Positions 15,644-25,149 of a DNA stretch of 64,000 bases are shown piece by piece. Position 1 is the first letter of the stretch; the number at the start of each line of letters is the position of its first letter. The position numbers and the translations under genes were made by a program. The notes below the pieces were generated by a model. It was given only the letters and a program-made list of their open reading frames with translations. It did not search any database and had not been told where the DNA came from. This DNA comes from Limosilactobacillus oris DSM 4864 (GTDB lineage Bacteria > Bacillota > Bacilli > Lactobacillales > Lactobacillaceae), in assembly GCF_001434465.1 (NCBI RefSeq), contig NZ_AZGE01000003.1, positions 1-64,000 of the forward strand. The letters are read 5' to 3'.

Positions 15644-17080
15644 ATGGAAAAGAGCATTGACCAACATGGCCGGCCTTACAGTCGGTTTTGGTTTATCTTT
15701 ACCTTGTTAGTGGGAACTTTTACGATGTCAATTAGTCAGTCATCACTGTCGACAGCGTACCCGACGCTAATGAGGGCGTTTGGCATTTCAGCTGATACTG
15801 TCCAGTGGCTGACGACTGGCTTCATGCTGGTGATGTGTGTCAGCATGCCGATCAGTCCCTGGATGCTGAATAACTTAAACTTTAAGACGATGTTTGTCGT
15901 TGCCCTGGGACTGTTTGATATCGGCTCGTTGATGATTGTCCTGACCCCGGCAAGTTGGGGGAGCAACGGTTTTTGGTTTATGATGGTTGGTCGGGCGCTG
16001 GAAGCCTTCGCGGTGGGTGTCCTCTTTCCATCATACCAGTCGGTGCTCTTGGAAATTACGCCCAAGGATAACCGGGGGACAACCATGGGAATCGCTGGTC
16101 TGGTGATGGGATCAGCCCTTGCCTGCGGACCGATTGTCTCGGGAATTATCCTGAAATTCTTTGACTGGAAGAGCCTCTTTGCCTTCTTTATGATTGTCAT
16201 TACCTTAATTATGGTGATGGCGGGAACTGGTCTAATTAGGGACGTCATGCCCCGGCACGAAACGGTTCTGGACTGGCTGTCCGTTATCTTATCGGTTGGC
16301 CTGATTGGGATCATGTACGTGGTCAATTTGGCGGCCAAAAAGGACGTCAACTGGCTTCTTAATGGTCTTATCCTGGTTGTCAGCGTGGCGGCAATCATTT
16401 GGTTCTGCTACCGGCAATTGCACTTGGCGGAACCGTTGCTGGAACTGCGGGTCTTAAAGACCTTCAATTACGATCTAGCGGTGTTGCTGACATCGATCTC
16501 CTACATTGCCTTGATTGTTACGACCATTATTTTCCCCCTCTATTACCAGGGAGTATTGCACGTCAGCCCCTTTGTTTCCGGGATGGCGTTGGTTCCGGGA
16601 GCGGTCTTTCTGAGTATCCTCAACCCATTGTCAGGTAAATTAGCTGATAAGATCGGCTTTAAGCCGACGATGCTGGTGGGGATGGTCATGATTATCTGCG
16701 GCTGGCTGGTTGGCTTAACCATGCTGAGTCGGTTGAGTCTCGTGGCAATGATCCTGTGCGCGATGATCATTGAAGGGGGAAACGCCTTTGTAATGATGCC
16801 GGCGGTCACCCTGGGAGCCAATTCCCTGCCCGACAAGCTGGTTCCTCACGGGACGGCCGTGATTACCACGGTTCGTCAGGTTCTGGGATCAGCTGGGGTT
16901 GCCGTAGCGACAATTGTTCTGACCGTGGCGAGCGAACACGCCCTGAGTGCTGGTAGCAAGCCATTAGCAGCGAACCTTCATGGCTACCACCTGGTTTTTA
17001 TCATGATGGTGGTAATTGAACTGGTGGGCCTGGTTTTGGCAGTAATGCTGAAGAACACTAAAAAGCAAGGTGCAAAGTAA
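15644..17080 (+). CDS. MFS exporter, DHA2 (EmrB/QacA) type
   Basis: The 478-aa protein has about 14 membrane helices. It has the DHA2 signatures SLSTAYPTLMRAFG in helix 1, the WLTTGFMLVM region and GRALEAFAVGVLFPSY in helix 4-5. It probably exports drugs or toxic organics in exchange for protons. The ligand is unknown. AGGGAGCG precedes the ATG. It is divergent from the PerR-like gene (129 bp between starts), which might regulate it. A repeat-type terminator follows. Confidence 0.88.
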   Translation: MEKSIDQHGRPYSRFWFIFTLLVGTFTMSISQSSLSTAYPTLMRAFGISADTVQWLTTGFMLVMCVSMPISPWMLNNLNFKTMFVVALGLFDIGSLMIVLTPASWGSNGFWFMMVGRALEAFAVGVLFPSYQSVLLEITPKDNRGTTMGIAGLVMGSALACGPIVSGIILKFFDWKSLFAFFMIVITLIMVMAGTGLIRDVMPRHETVLDWLSVILSVGLIGIMYVVNLAAKKDVNWLLNGLILVVSVAAIIWFCYRQLHLAEPLLELRVLKTFNYDLAVLLTSISYIALIVTTIIFPLYYQGVLHVSPFVSGMALVPGAVFLSILNPLSGKLADKIGFKPTMLVGMVMIICGWLVGLTMLSRLSLVAMILCAMIIEGGNAFVMMPAVTLGANSLPDKLVPHGTAVITTVRQVLGSAGVAVATIVLTVASEHALSAGSKPLAANLHGYHLVFIMMVVIELVGLVLAVMLKNTKKQGAK

Positions 17081-17099
17081 GGTTAGCCCCGTATTTAAA

Positions 17100-17228
17100 C
17101 TATGAGGGAGTCGTGAGCGGGCAGAACCAGCTTGTCTGGTTCGCAGTTCCTGCTGGCGCGTAGCTAGCCAACCACCGTATTAAATTAGCAAAGAGGCTGG
17201 GAGAATTTCCCGGCCTCCTGACTTTTAT
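17100..17228. repeat. Dispersed intergenic repeat, copy 3, ending in a terminator
   Basis: The left hairpin has GCAGAACCAG/CTGGTTCGC arms (121-143). The right stem GAGGCTGGGA/TTCCCGGCCTC (193-217), followed by CTGACTTTTATT, looks like an intrinsic terminator. Confidence 0.75.
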
Positions 17229-17248
17229 TATTTTTAGGAGGACAGAAT

Positions 17249-17785
17249 ATGGCTATTATCCGTCCCGACTGGGCAAATAGTTCGGTTGCCATGCAGGATT
17301 ATTACGATCATTACTGGGGCTTTCCGGTTCATGATGACCGCTTTCTCTTTGAAATGCTGAGCCTAGAAGCATTTCAAGCCGGTCTGAGCTGGACGACAAT
17401 TTGGCAGCGTCGCGCTGCATTTGAGCGGGCGTTCCACGATTTTCAAATTGCGGTCGTTGCTGAATTTGACGACCGGGACCGCGCCAGGTTGCTGGATGAT
17501 TCAGGGATTATCCGCAACCGGCGTAAAATCGAAGCCACGATAAATAACGCCCGGATGATTCAGAAACTTGCTGCAGCTGGGCAGAGTTTTGACGACTATG
17601 TTTGGCAGTTCGTCGATTACCAGCCACAGCGCCTCATTTTAAAGTCAGGTGAACCGTTGCCGGCCCAAACAAGTTTGTCACGGCAGATGGCCCGCCAGAT
17701 GAAAAAAGATGGTTTGGCCTTTGTGGGGCCAACGACCGTGTACTCGTTTATGACGGCGGTCGGGCTGGTGAATGCCCGTCTTTAA
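17249..17785 (+). CDS. DNA-3-methyladenine glycosylase I-like protein lacking the zinc site
   Basis: The 178-aa protein aligns with Tag, which removes 3-methyladenine from DNA. It keeps LEAFQAGLSW with the catalytic Glu, and GIIRNRRKI and YSFMTAVGLVN. The canonical 'zinc snap' (Cys near residue 4, His in YHD-EWG, His and Cys in the C-terminal CFRY region) is entirely missing. The start reads RPDW, the second motif YYDHYWG, and the protein ends 3 residues after GLVN. It may be a zinc-free Tag variant or a changed function. AGGAGG precedes the ATG. Confidence 0.85.
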   Translation: MAIIRPDWANSSVAMQDYYDHYWGFPVHDDRFLFEMLSLEAFQAGLSWTTIWQRRAAFERAFHDFQIAVVAEFDDRDRARLLDDSGIIRNRRKIEATINNARMIQKLAAAGQSFDDYVWQFVDYQPQRLILKSGEPLPAQTSLSRQMARQMKKDGLAFVGPTTVYSFMTAVGLVNARL

Positions 17786-17796
17786 TAGATTCCTAA

Positions 17797-17826
17797 TTGA
17801 TTATTAATGTTACTTTGTGATAGTAT
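17797..17826 (+). promoter_or_regulatory. metK promoter
   Basis: TTGATT and TAGTAT are 18 bp apart, just before the SMK-box leader. Confidence 0.6.
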
Positions 17827-17842
17827 TATCCTCGTTATGAAG

Positions 17843-17943
17843 CAAATTCCCGATAGGATTCACTTAATTGTGAAGATGCCTTGTAACCGCAACTACAAAA
17901 CTACTGTTAGAGTTTCGACTAGAATATGGGGGAATTAATAAAG
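17843..17943 (+). promoter_or_regulatory. SMK box (SAM-III riboswitch)
   Basis: The leader contains the SMK signature ATTCCCGATAGGAT and the downstream GATGCCTTGTAACCGC segment. AATTCCC (17845-17851) is complementary to the Shine-Dalgarno stretch GGGGGAATT (17928-17936). SAM binding would therefore hide the ribosome site and shut off translation. SMK boxes are known upstream of metK in Lactobacillales. Confidence 0.92.
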
Positions 17944-19131
17944 ATGACAGAAAAACACCTCTTCACATCAGAATCAGTTTCTGAAGGACACCCGGATAAA
18001 ATTGCTGACCAAATCAGTGACGCCATTTTAGACGCCCTGCTAAAAGAAGATCCAGACGCGCGGGCTGCGGTGGAAACCTCAGTGACGACCGGCCTGGTCT
18101 TGGTATTTGGCGAAGTCTCAACCAAGGGCTACGTTAATATCCAAAAGGTCGTTCGGGACACCATCCGCAAGATTGGCTATACCGATGGCAAGTATGGCTT
18201 TGATGCTGATAACTGTGCAGTAATCACCGCCTTGGATGAGCAATCACCAGATATTGCTCAGGGGGTTGATGACTCACTGGAAACGCGGACTGGTGATAGT
18301 GATCCGCTCGACAAGATTGGTGCTGGTGACCAGGGGCTGATGTTTGGCTACGCAACCGATGAAACGCCGGAATACATGCCGCTGACCTTAATGCTCAGCC
18401 ACAAGCTGATGCAACGGATTGCCAAGCTCCGGAAGGAAGGGGCAATCTCTTACCTGCGGCCGGATGCGAAGGCCGAAGTGACAGTTGAATATGATGACGA
18501 AGGGAAGCCGCTCCGGGTAGACACCGTGGTACTGAGTACCCAGCATGATCCTGAAGCGACGCTGGAACAAATTCGGCAAGACGTTAAGGAGCAAGTGATC
18601 AAGGCAGTGATTCCTGCTGAACTGCTTGATGATCAAACCAAGTACTTTATCAACCCGACCGGCCGCTTTGTAATCGGTGGTCCGCAGGGGGATGCCGGTT
18701 TGACCGGGCGGAAGGTCATCGTTGATACTTACGGTGGGGCCGCTCACCACGGTGGTGGAGCCTTCTCCGGCAAGGACGCGACGAAGGTGGACCGTTCTGC
18801 TAGTTACGCGGCCCGGTACATTGCCAAGAATTTGGTTGCCGCTGGTTACGCTAAGAAGCTGGAAATCCAAGTCGCCTACGCAATTGGGGTGGCCGAACCA
18901 GTCTCGATTTCGATTGACACCTTTGGCACTGGTACCAAGAGTGAAGCGGAATTAATTGCCGCGGTTCGGAAAGTCTTTGATCTGCGTCCAGCCGGAATTA
19001 TTGAAATGCTGGACCTGAAGCGGCCAATCTACAAGCAGACTGCTGCGTACGGCCACTTCGGTCGGACCGACGTTGATCTGCCATGGGAACACCTGGATAA
19101 AGTTGACGAATTGAAACAAATCTTGGGTTAA
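17944..19131 (+). CDS. metK: S-adenosylmethionine synthetase
   Basis: It makes SAM from methionine and ATP. The 395-aa protein begins [19 protein letters not shown], the standard N-terminus. It has the [12 protein letters not shown] motif and the glycine-rich [15 protein letters not shown] loop. The ATG at 17944 is preferred over an in-frame ATG at 17926. The latter lies in the SMK-box Shine-Dalgarno and would add six residues foreign to the family. It is regulated at translation by the SAM-III switch. Confidence 0.97.
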   Translation: MTEKHLFTSESVSEGHPDKIADQISDAILDALLKEDPDARAAVETSVTTGLVLVFGEVSTKGYVNIQKVVRDTIRKIGYTDGKYGFDADNCAVITALDEQSPDIAQGVDDSLETRTGDSDPLDKIGAGDQGLMFGYATDETPEYMPLTLMLSHKLMQRIAKLRKEGAISYLRPDAKAEVTVEYDDEGKPLRVDTVVLSTQHDPEATLEQIRQDVKEQVIKAVIPAELLDDQTKYFINPTGRFVIGGPQGDAGLTGRKVIVDTYGGAAHHGGGAFSGKDATKVDRSASYAARYIAKNLVAAGYAKKLEIQVAYAIGVAEPVSISIDTFGTGTKSEAELIAAVRKVFDLRPAGIIEMLDLKRPIYKQTAAYGHFGRTDVDLPWEHLDKVDELKQILG

Positions 19132-19144
19132 TTTCGTTTCCTGC

Positions 19145-19173
19145 TTGCAAATTACGGGTGAGAAAGTTAGAAT
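19145..19173 (+). promoter_or_regulatory. leuS promoter
   Basis: TTGCAA and TAGAAT are 17 bp apart, upstream of the T-box. Confidence 0.75.
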
Positions 19174-19179
19174 ACAATT

Positions 19180-19425
19180 AATATTTTGATCGTAGGGGAA
19201 ATAGTAGCTGGATGAACTATCGACAGAGACCCGCTGGTGCTGTGAAGCGGGGATGGTTATCCGGTGAACTCATCCTAATAGATTGCCGCTGAACAGGAGT
19301 AGGTGGTGACGTCTAACCGCGTTAAGGCTTAGAGTGCTATGGGAATCCATAGAAAAACGGGTGGTACCGCGGATTAGATTTCGTCTCGGAGGAGCTTAGA
19401 CTCCTGCGGGACTTTTTTATTACGA
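19180..19425 (+). promoter_or_regulatory. T-box leader, leucine-responsive
   Basis: The specifier side reads GGTGAA-CTC-ATCC, with CTC (Leu) at 19269-19271. The conserved T-box CGGGTGGTACCGCGG is at 19358-19372. The terminator stem GTCTCGGAGGAG/CTCCTGCGGGAC is followed by TTTTTT. The bulge TGGT fits the A73 of tRNA-Leu. Confidence 0.93.
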
Positions 19426-19451
19426 TCATGAAAAAGAAAGGGAGACAGACT

Positions 19452-21872
19452 ATGGCTTACGATCACACAACGATTGAAAATAAGTGGCAGAAGTTTTGGA
19501 AGAAAAACCAAACCTTTAAGGCAGACATTAATAAGGACCAGAAGAAGTTTTACGCCCTCGACATGTTCCCGTACCCATCTGGGCAGGGACTGCACGTCGG
19601 ACACCCTGAAGGTTACACCGCAACCGATGTAATGTCGCGGATGAAGCGGATGCAGGGCTTTAACGTACTGCACCCGATGGGCTGGGATGCCTTTGGTTTG
19701 CCGGCGGAACAGTACGCCCTCAAAACCGGCCACAACCCAAAGAGCTTTACTAACAAGAATATCGACCACTTCCGCGACCAAATTCAGTCACTCGGTTTTT
19801 CCTATGACTGGGACCGGGAAATCAACACTACCGACCCGGAATACTACAAGTGGACCCAGTGGATTTTTGAACAGCTCTACAAGAAGGGGCTGGCCTACGA
19901 AAGTGAAATTATGGTCAACTGGGCGCCTGATTTCATGGGCGGAACCGTGGTTGCCAACGAAGAAGTTGAAGATGGCAAGACCAAGCGGGGCGGCTACCCG
20001 GTTTACCGGAAGCCGATGAAGCAGTGGGTCCTAAAGATTACTGCCTACGCTGACCGCCTGATCAAGGACCTGGACCTAGTAGACTGGCCAGAAAGCGTTA
20101 AGGAAATGCAGCGGAACTGGATTGGGCGCTCTGAGGGGGCTTCCGTCTTCTTTCCCGTTGCCGGTGACGAAGAGACGAAGATTGAAGTCTTTACTACCCG
20201 GGCGGACACCCTGTTTGGGGCTTCCTACGTTGTCCTGGCACCGGAACAGGAGTTAGTTGACCAGCTGACCACTCCGGAACACAAGGAAGAGGTTGCTCAG
20301 TATAAGGAAGAGGCTTCCCGGCGCTCGGACCTGGAACGGACCGACTTGAATAAGGAAAAGACCGGGGTATTTACCGGTTCCTACGTTATCAACCCGGTGA
20401 ACGGCGAAAAGCTGCCAATCTGGATCAGTGACTATGTTCTGGCTTCTTACGGGACTGGGTGTGTGATGGCGGTTCCTTCTGGCGACCAGCGGGACTATGA
20501 CTTTGCCAAGAAATTTGACCTGCCAATCAAGCCGATCATCGAAGGGGCTGACCTTTCCGAAGGGGCTTTTGACGGTGACGGCAAGCATATCAACTCTGGC
20601 TTCTTGGATGGCCTGAATATTAAGGATGCCAAGGCGAAGATGATTGACTGGCTGGAAGAACACGATGCCGGTCACAAGCAGGTCAACTACCGGCTGCGAG
20701 ACTGGATCTTCAGTCGGCAACGCTACTGGGGTGAACCAATTCCGGTTATTCACTGGGATGACGGCACGACTTCCCTGGTTCCAGAAGACGAACTGCCGCT
20801 GAAGCTGCCGGATACCGACAACATTGAACCATCCGGGACTGGTGAAAGTCCACTGGCAAACGTCAAGGACTGGGTCAACGTTTATGATGAAAACGGCCGT
20901 CACGGTCTGCGTGAAACCAACACGATGCCGCAATGGGCGGGCTCTTCTTGGTACTGGCTGCGGTACACGGATCCTCACAACAGCAAGGAATTTGCCTCTA
21001 AGGAAGCGCTGGACTACTGGTCACCGGTTGACCTGTACGTTGGTGGTGCCGAACACGCCGTCCTCCACCTGCTTTACGCCCGCTTCTGGCACAAGGTTCT
21101 TTACGACCTGGGCTTAGTACCAACCAAGGAACCGTTCATGAAGCTGGTCAACCAGGGGATGATCCTGGGTTCCAACCATGAAAAGATGTCGAAGTCCAAG
21201 GGGAACGTGGTCAACCCGGATGACATCGTTGACAAGTACGGTGCCGACACGCTCCGTCTCTACGAAATGTTCATGGGGCCACTGACCGAATCCGTGCCGT
21301 GGGATGAAGAAGGCCTGCACGGTTCCTACAAGTGGATTCAGCGGGTTTGGCGCCTGTTGATGGATGATAATAACCACCTCCGGGACCGGGTTTCCAACTT
21401 TAACGATGGCAAGCTGACCAAGGTTTACAACCAGACTGTCAAGAAAGTAACGGAAGACTTTGAACGGATGCACTTCAACACCGCGATTTCCCAACTGATG
21501 GTCTTCGTCAACGAGGCCTACAAGGCTGATGACTTACCGGCGGAGTACATGCAGGGCTTCATTAAGATGATTTCACCAGTTATGCCGCACGTGGCAGAAG
21601 AACTGTGGAGCCAATTCGGCATTAGCGACACGATTGCCTACCAGCCATGGCCAAAGTATGATCCAGCGGCTCTGGTAGAAAATGAGGTCGAGATGATCCT
21701 CCAAGTTAACGGCAAGGTCCGGGCGAAGGTCAAGATGGCTAAGGATACGCCGAAGGAAGAGGCCGAAAAGCAGGCACTAGCAAACGAGCACGTGCAGAAA
21801 TTTACGGCTGGCAAGGACATCAAGAAGGTCATCGTTGTGCCAAATAAGATTGTTAACATCGTTGCAAAGTAA
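19452..21872 (+). CDS. leuS: Leucyl-tRNA synthetase
   Basis: This class I synthetase charges tRNA-Leu. The 806-aa protein has the HIGH-type motif HVGH (in [17 protein letters not shown]), the CP1 editing domain with the [12 protein letters not shown] threonine-rich region, and the KMSKS loop ([10 protein letters not shown]). Length and motifs are normal. The ATG at 19452 has AGGGAGA upstream. An ATG eight codons earlier would add a lysine-rich tail not found in LeuS. Expression is set by the T-box leader. Confidence 0.97.
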   Translation: MAYDHTTIENKWQKFWKKNQTFKADINKDQKKFYALDMFPYPSGQGLHVGHPEGYTATDVMSRMKRMQGFNVLHPMGWDAFGLPAEQYALKTGHNPKSFTNKNIDHFRDQIQSLGFSYDWDREINTTDPEYYKWTQWIFEQLYKKGLAYESEIMVNWAPDFMGGTVVANEEVEDGKTKRGGYPVYRKPMKQWVLKITAYADRLIKDLDLVDWPESVKEMQRNWIGRSEGASVFFPVAGDEETKIEVFTTRADTLFGASYVVLAPEQELVDQLTTPEHKEEVAQYKEEASRRSDLERTDLNKEKTGVFTGSYVINPVNGEKLPIWISDYVLASYGTGCVMAVPSGDQRDYDFAKKFDLPIKPIIEGADLSEGAFDGDGKHINSGFLDGLNIKDAKAKMIDWLEEHDAGHKQVNYRLRDWIFSRQRYWGEPIPVIHWDDGTTSLVPEDELPLKLPDTDNIEPSGTGESPLANVKDWVNVYDENGRHGLRETNTMPQWAGSSWYWLRYTDPHNSKEFASKEALDYWSPVDLYVGGAEHAVLHLLYARFWHKVLYDLGLVPTKEPFMKLVNQGMILGSNHEKMSKSKGNVVNPDDIVDKYGADTLRLYEMFMGPLTESVPWDEEGLHGSYKWIQRVWRLLMDDNNHLRDRVSNFNDGKLTKVYNQTVKKVTEDFERMHFNTAISQLMVFVNEAYKADDLPAEYMQGFIKMISPVMPHVAEELWSQFGISDTIAYQPWPKYDPAALVENEVEMILQVNGKVRAKVKMAKDTPKEEAEKQALANEHVQKFTAGKDIKKVIVVPNKIVNIVAK

Positions 21873-21931
21873 ATGAATTAAAAGGTTCCGTGGTTTTCCC
21901 GGGCCTTTTTCTTTAGAAAGGAACGTTGAGT

Positions 21932-22195
21932 ATGGAAATCGTAACGTACCCGGCCATCTTTACCCCGCGGGATGGGCAAATCCTGGTTGACTTTCCCGAC
22001 CTTCCGGAGGCTTTTACACAGGGGAAGACGATGGAGGAGGCGCTGGAGTTCGCCAAACTCGGCCTGGCAATCACCATTAACGATAAGCTGGGGCATTTCG
22101 AAGCAGCTCCGGTAGCCAGCCCGCTGGCGGAAGTGGCTGCTGCACACCCGGAAGCGACCGTTCGGGAAGTACGGGTCGACCTCGACCAGTATTAG
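21932..22195 (+). CDS. Solitary HicB-like protein
   Basis: The 87-aa protein matches the partial RNase-H-fold of HicB antitoxins (PAIFTPRDGQILVDFPDLPEAFTQG, then a TMEEALEFAKLGLA helix). No hicA toxin gene is found next to it on either strand, and there is no separate DNA-binding domain. It may be a stand-alone HicB-type protein, as is common in Firmicutes. AAAGGAA precedes the ATG at 21932. It lies 59 bp after leuS and could be partly co-transcribed with it. Confidence 0.75.
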   Translation: MEIVTYPAIFTPRDGQILVDFPDLPEAFTQGKTMEEALEFAKLGLAITINDKLGHFEAAPVASPLAEVAAAHPEATVREVRVDLDQY

Positions 22196-22301
22196 CATTA
22201 AGGAAAGCTAAAAAAGCGGAAAAGAAATTGCGCCGCGGTCTGATTCACGCTAAAATAATTAAGATTGTTTATTTTTGAAGAAGGCAGGAAATTTATGAAT
22301 C

Positions 22302-23951
22302 ATGAATGAAGAACATACTAACGGGTCGCCGCTTGCGGCTGCCAATAAGGATGCCCGGGAGAAGATGCTGAGTGGTTCCGCCTGGATGACGGTCGGTAGT
22401 ATTACCTCGCGGATTCTTGGTGCAATTTACGTTATCCCCTGGGTAACCTGGTTTGATGCGTATAGTAACGAGGCCAACGCCCTCTATGCACAGGGATACA
22501 ACATTTATAACATTTTCTTGACGATTGCCACGGCAGGGTTGCCGTCAGCGATTTCTAAGATGGTCGCCCATTACAATGGCCTTAATGAATACGGCGTCAG
22601 TCGCCGGCTGTACTATTCCAGCATGTACGTTGCCCTGGCGATGGGAATTGTCTGCGCAATCGTCATGATGGCCTGGGCACCGGGACTGTCAAATAACGAC
22701 CCGAATGTCGTACCGGTAATTCGTTCTTTGGCATGGGCAGTCCTGATTATCCCAGCTCTGGCAATGAGTCGGGGCTTCCTGCAAGGATACAACTGGATGG
22801 CGCCATCGGGAATTTCCCAGTTTGTTGAGCAGGTCTTCCGGGTGGTTTACATGCTGGGGGCAACCTACCTGATTATGAAGATCCAAAAGGGAAGCTGGGT
22901 CGGTGCGGTTACCCAATCTACTTTTGCGGCCTTCATCGGGGCCCTAGGTGCTGGGGCGGTCCTCGCCTGGTTTTGGATGCGTCACCGGCGGGAAATGAAC
23001 GAACTGGTTAACCGGGGAAAGCCAAACCGGTCGGTATCAACGCTTAGCCTGATCGGTAAGATGGTTTACCAGTCGATTCCATTTATCGTGATTGAATCCG
23101 GGGTGGCCATCTTTATGCTGATTGACCAGTATACTTTCCCTTGGATTCTGTTCCGGGTCGGTGACTTTACCCGCTACCAAGAAACCGTGCTTTACGCGCT
23201 CTTTGCCTTTAACGCCAACAAGCTCTACACGATTATTATTTCACTAGCGAGTGCGATGGCAGCTACAGTGATTCCGCTGTTAGCAACGGCCCGGGCCCAA
23301 AATGACCAGTTAGGGATGCGGAAGCAAATTGAAAATGTCCTGCAACTGTTCTACTTTATTATGATTCCTTCTTCACTCGGCCTGGCTGCGGTGGCCCAGC
23401 AGATGTATACGGTCTTTTACCGCTATGACCACGCCGGAATCGTTATCCTTGAGTTTGCGGCCTTTGTGGCAATTCCTATGGGTCTGTATACCGTCGCCGC
23501 AGCGATGATGCAGGGAATTTCAGAAAACCGGCGGATGATGAAGTACCTCGGAATTGGGATTATCATCAAACTGCTGTTACAGTACCCATGTATTTTCCTC
23601 CTGCAGGGAATGGGTCCCCTGCTCTCGACCTGCCTGTCAATGTTTGTAATTGACTACCTGATTCTTCATTCTTTTAACATGGAATTTGGCCTGCATTTTA
23701 ACCAGATGGCAAGGTCAACGAACCAAATTCTCTGCTTTTCTTTGATTATGTATGCCGTTACTAAGACGGTAATGGTCGTTCTCGGTCACTTTATCAGTCC
23801 GTACGGCCGGTTTACGGCATTCTTTGCCCTCGTGCTCGGGGTTATCATTGGTGCCAGCATCTTCATTTACCTAGCATTGAAGTACCGTCTGGCGGACCGA
23901 ATCATTGGTTCCCGGTCAGCCGCACTTCGGCAGAAGCTGCGAATTAGCTAA
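22302..23951 (+). CDS. Polysaccharide/lipid II flippase, YtgP/MurJ-like
   Basis: The 549-aa protein has about 14 membrane helices and belongs to the MOP superfamily (polysaccharide transporter type). In streptococci YtgP, of this type, flips lipid II for peptidoglycan synthesis; that role is likely but not proven here. Signs are the N-terminal SGSAWMTVGSITSRILGAIYVIPW, AGLPSAISKMVAHYN and the SRGFLQGYNWMAPSGISQFVEQ segment. The start at 22302 is 12 bp from the AGGCAGGA site. A closer ATG at 22295 opens only a four-codon frame (MNHE, stop), which overlaps this start. Confidence 0.85.
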   Translation: MNEEHTNGSPLAAANKDAREKMLSGSAWMTVGSITSRILGAIYVIPWVTWFDAYSNEANALYAQGYNIYNIFLTIATAGLPSAISKMVAHYNGLNEYGVSRRLYYSSMYVALAMGIVCAIVMMAWAPGLSNNDPNVVPVIRSLAWAVLIIPALAMSRGFLQGYNWMAPSGISQFVEQVFRVVYMLGATYLIMKIQKGSWVGAVTQSTFAAFIGALGAGAVLAWFWMRHRREMNELVNRGKPNRSVSTLSLIGKMVYQSIPFIVIESGVAIFMLIDQYTFPWILFRVGDFTRYQETVLYALFAFNANKLYTIIISLASAMAATVIPLLATARAQNDQLGMRKQIENVLQLFYFIMIPSSLGLAAVAQQMYTVFYRYDHAGIVILEFAAFVAIPMGLYTVAAAMMQGISENRRMMKYLGIGIIIKLLLQYPCIFLLQGMGPLLSTCLSMFVIDYLILHSFNMEFGLHFNQMARSTNQILCFSLIMYAVTKTVMVVLGHFISPYGRFTAFFALVLGVIIGASIFIYLALKYRLADRIIGSRSAALRQKLRIS

Positions 23952-23956
23952 TTGAA

Positions 23957-24003
23957 TATGGAAAAGGGGCTGGGAGAAAACGTTGCTTTTCTCACCAGCC
24001 TCT
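23957..24003 (+). terminator. Terminator after the flippase gene (repeat-type hairpin)
   Basis: The stem GGGGCTGGGAGAAAA pairs with TTTTCTCACCAGCCTC, followed by TTGCTAGTTCTT. It belongs to the recurrent GGCTGGG hairpin group of this window. Confidence 0.7.
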
Positions 24004-24036
24004 TGCTAGTTCTTAACTATTATAAAGATAACGTGC

Positions 24037-24139
24037 GAAATAACCACAGGGCTAGTGTCTAACTACGAACGCTAGCCGGCCCGTGCCGTGCCAACTATCG
24101 TTCTAGGTTAGCCATACGCCCTGTCGAGAAGGTTATTTC
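24037..24139. repeat. Long imperfect palindrome
   Basis: About 100 nt fold on themselves. GAAATAACC pairs with GGTTATTTC, CAGGGC with GCCCTG, CTAAC with GTTAG, and GAACG with CGTTC. There is no coding frame. It could be a structured RNA or the remnant of a small mobile element. Confidence 0.6.
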
Positions 24140-24190
24140 CCACTCACTTACTTTTACCAGGCAACGGCCTGTCTTTATCTTTTGAACTGG

Positions 24191-24214
24191 AATTAATTTC
24201 CCGGGAAATTAATT
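24191..24214. repeat. Perfect 24-bp palindrome at the nnrD 3' end
   Basis: AATTAATTTCCC followed by GGGAAATTAATT is self-complementary and overlaps the nnrD stop codon. No T-run follows on the minus strand, so terminator function is uncertain. Confidence 0.7.
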
Positions 24215-25069
24215 TAAAAAGCCAATTTGGTGTTCGGTTGGTACCTGTTCCATCTTCTTCATGAAACTTGGAAGGGCACGGCTGATTTGGTGGGGCAAGA
24301 CAATGTACTGACTTTCCGCAATCTTATCGGCGATGGCACTGTGGGCATAAACAGCGGCAAGGACTGCCTTTTGCGGCTGGCTGCTAAATTCAGCGGTAAA
24401 GCCACCCACCATGCCGGCCAGGGTGTCGCCCATGCCGCCGACGGCCTGGGCGGGAGAGCCAATGGTGAGCTGGTAGACCTGGCTAGCGGTATAAATTTCC
24501 GTGTGGTGCTTTTTGAGAACCACCGTGGCGTTAAGCTGGTCCCGGACGGCCTGATTCCTTGCTTCCGTTTGCTCACCAATTTTGATTCCGGAGAGGCGTT
24601 GCCATTCCATCTCGTGCGGGGTGTAAATGACGTTAGCGGCCGGTGCAGTTAGCTTTTCGCGAGCCATCAGCGTAATGGCTGAGCCGTCAATTACCAGGTT
24701 TTGTTCGGGTCGAACATGGGCAAAGACGTTTTTTAGAATGTGCAGGCTTTGGTCGTCGTCTCCCAGACCGGGGCCCACAACAACGGTGGTTGCGGCACTC
24801 AACAAGTCCGCTAACTGCTGGTCGGCGGTGAAGTCGGCAAACATTGCCTCTGGCAGCTGGGCGTGGAGGGCACCAGAATTGCTGGTGGCAGTTGCGGTCG
24901 TCACTAAACCAGCACCGGCGCAGACAGCGGCAGTAGAAGCCATGATAATAGCACCGCCAAAGTTACGGTTGCCCCCAACGAGGGTCACCTTGCCATAGCT
25001 TCCTTTAAAACTATTGGCTGGACGCGGCCGAATAACATCGTGCAGGATTTGCTCAGTTAATTTTTCCAT
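24209..25069 (-). CDS. nnrD: ADP-dependent NAD(P)H-hydrate dehydratase
   Basis: It repairs damaged NADH/NADPH hydrates. The 286-aa ribokinase-fold protein has GSYGKVTLVGGNRNFGGA at the N-terminus, the VVVGPGLG motif and the catalytic loop GGMGDTLAGMVGG, where Asp is the base. The epimerase domain (NnrE) is absent, as in YxkO-type proteins. AAAGGAG precedes the ATG. It is divergent from pepV. Confidence 0.92.
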   Translation of the reverse strand: MEKLTEQILHDVIRPRPANSFKGSYGKVTLVGGNRNFGGAIIMASTAAVCAGAGLVTTATATSNSGALHAQLPEAMFADFTADQQLADLLSAATTVVVGPGLGDDDQSLHILKNVFAHVRPEQNLVIDGSAITLMAREKLTAPAANVIYTPHEMEWQRLSGIKIGEQTEARNQAVRDQLNATVVLKKHHTEIYTASQVYQLTIGSPAQAVGGMGDTLAGMVGGFTAEFSSQPQKAVLAAVYAHSAIADKIAESQYIVLPHQISRALPSFMKKMEQVPTEHQIGFLN

Positions 25070-25091
25070 TTTAAAACTCCTTTAGATTTTG

Positions 25092-25119
25092 TAATCGTTA
25101 TAATAATGGTATCATTATT
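25092..25119. promoter_or_regulatory. nnrD/pepV intergenic operator candidate
   Basis: The inverted repeat AATAATG-GTAT-CATTATT (25102-25119) overlaps TATAAT (25099-25104). The string TTATAATAATGGTA partly matches the PerR/Fur-type consensus TTATAATNATTATAA. TAATCGTTATAAT is shared with the HdeD-like gene promoter region. Confidence 0.35.
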
Positions 25120-25149
25120 TTAGTTGAATGATTAGATGGAGGGACTAAA

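Noticed and set aside
20253-20978. Long minus-strand frame opposite leuS
   Set aside because: It is fully antisense to conserved leuS domains, with no ribosome site or promoter.
21932-22195. HicAB toxin-antitoxin pair
   Set aside because: Only the HicB-like half is present; no small basic HicA frame lies next to it on either strand.
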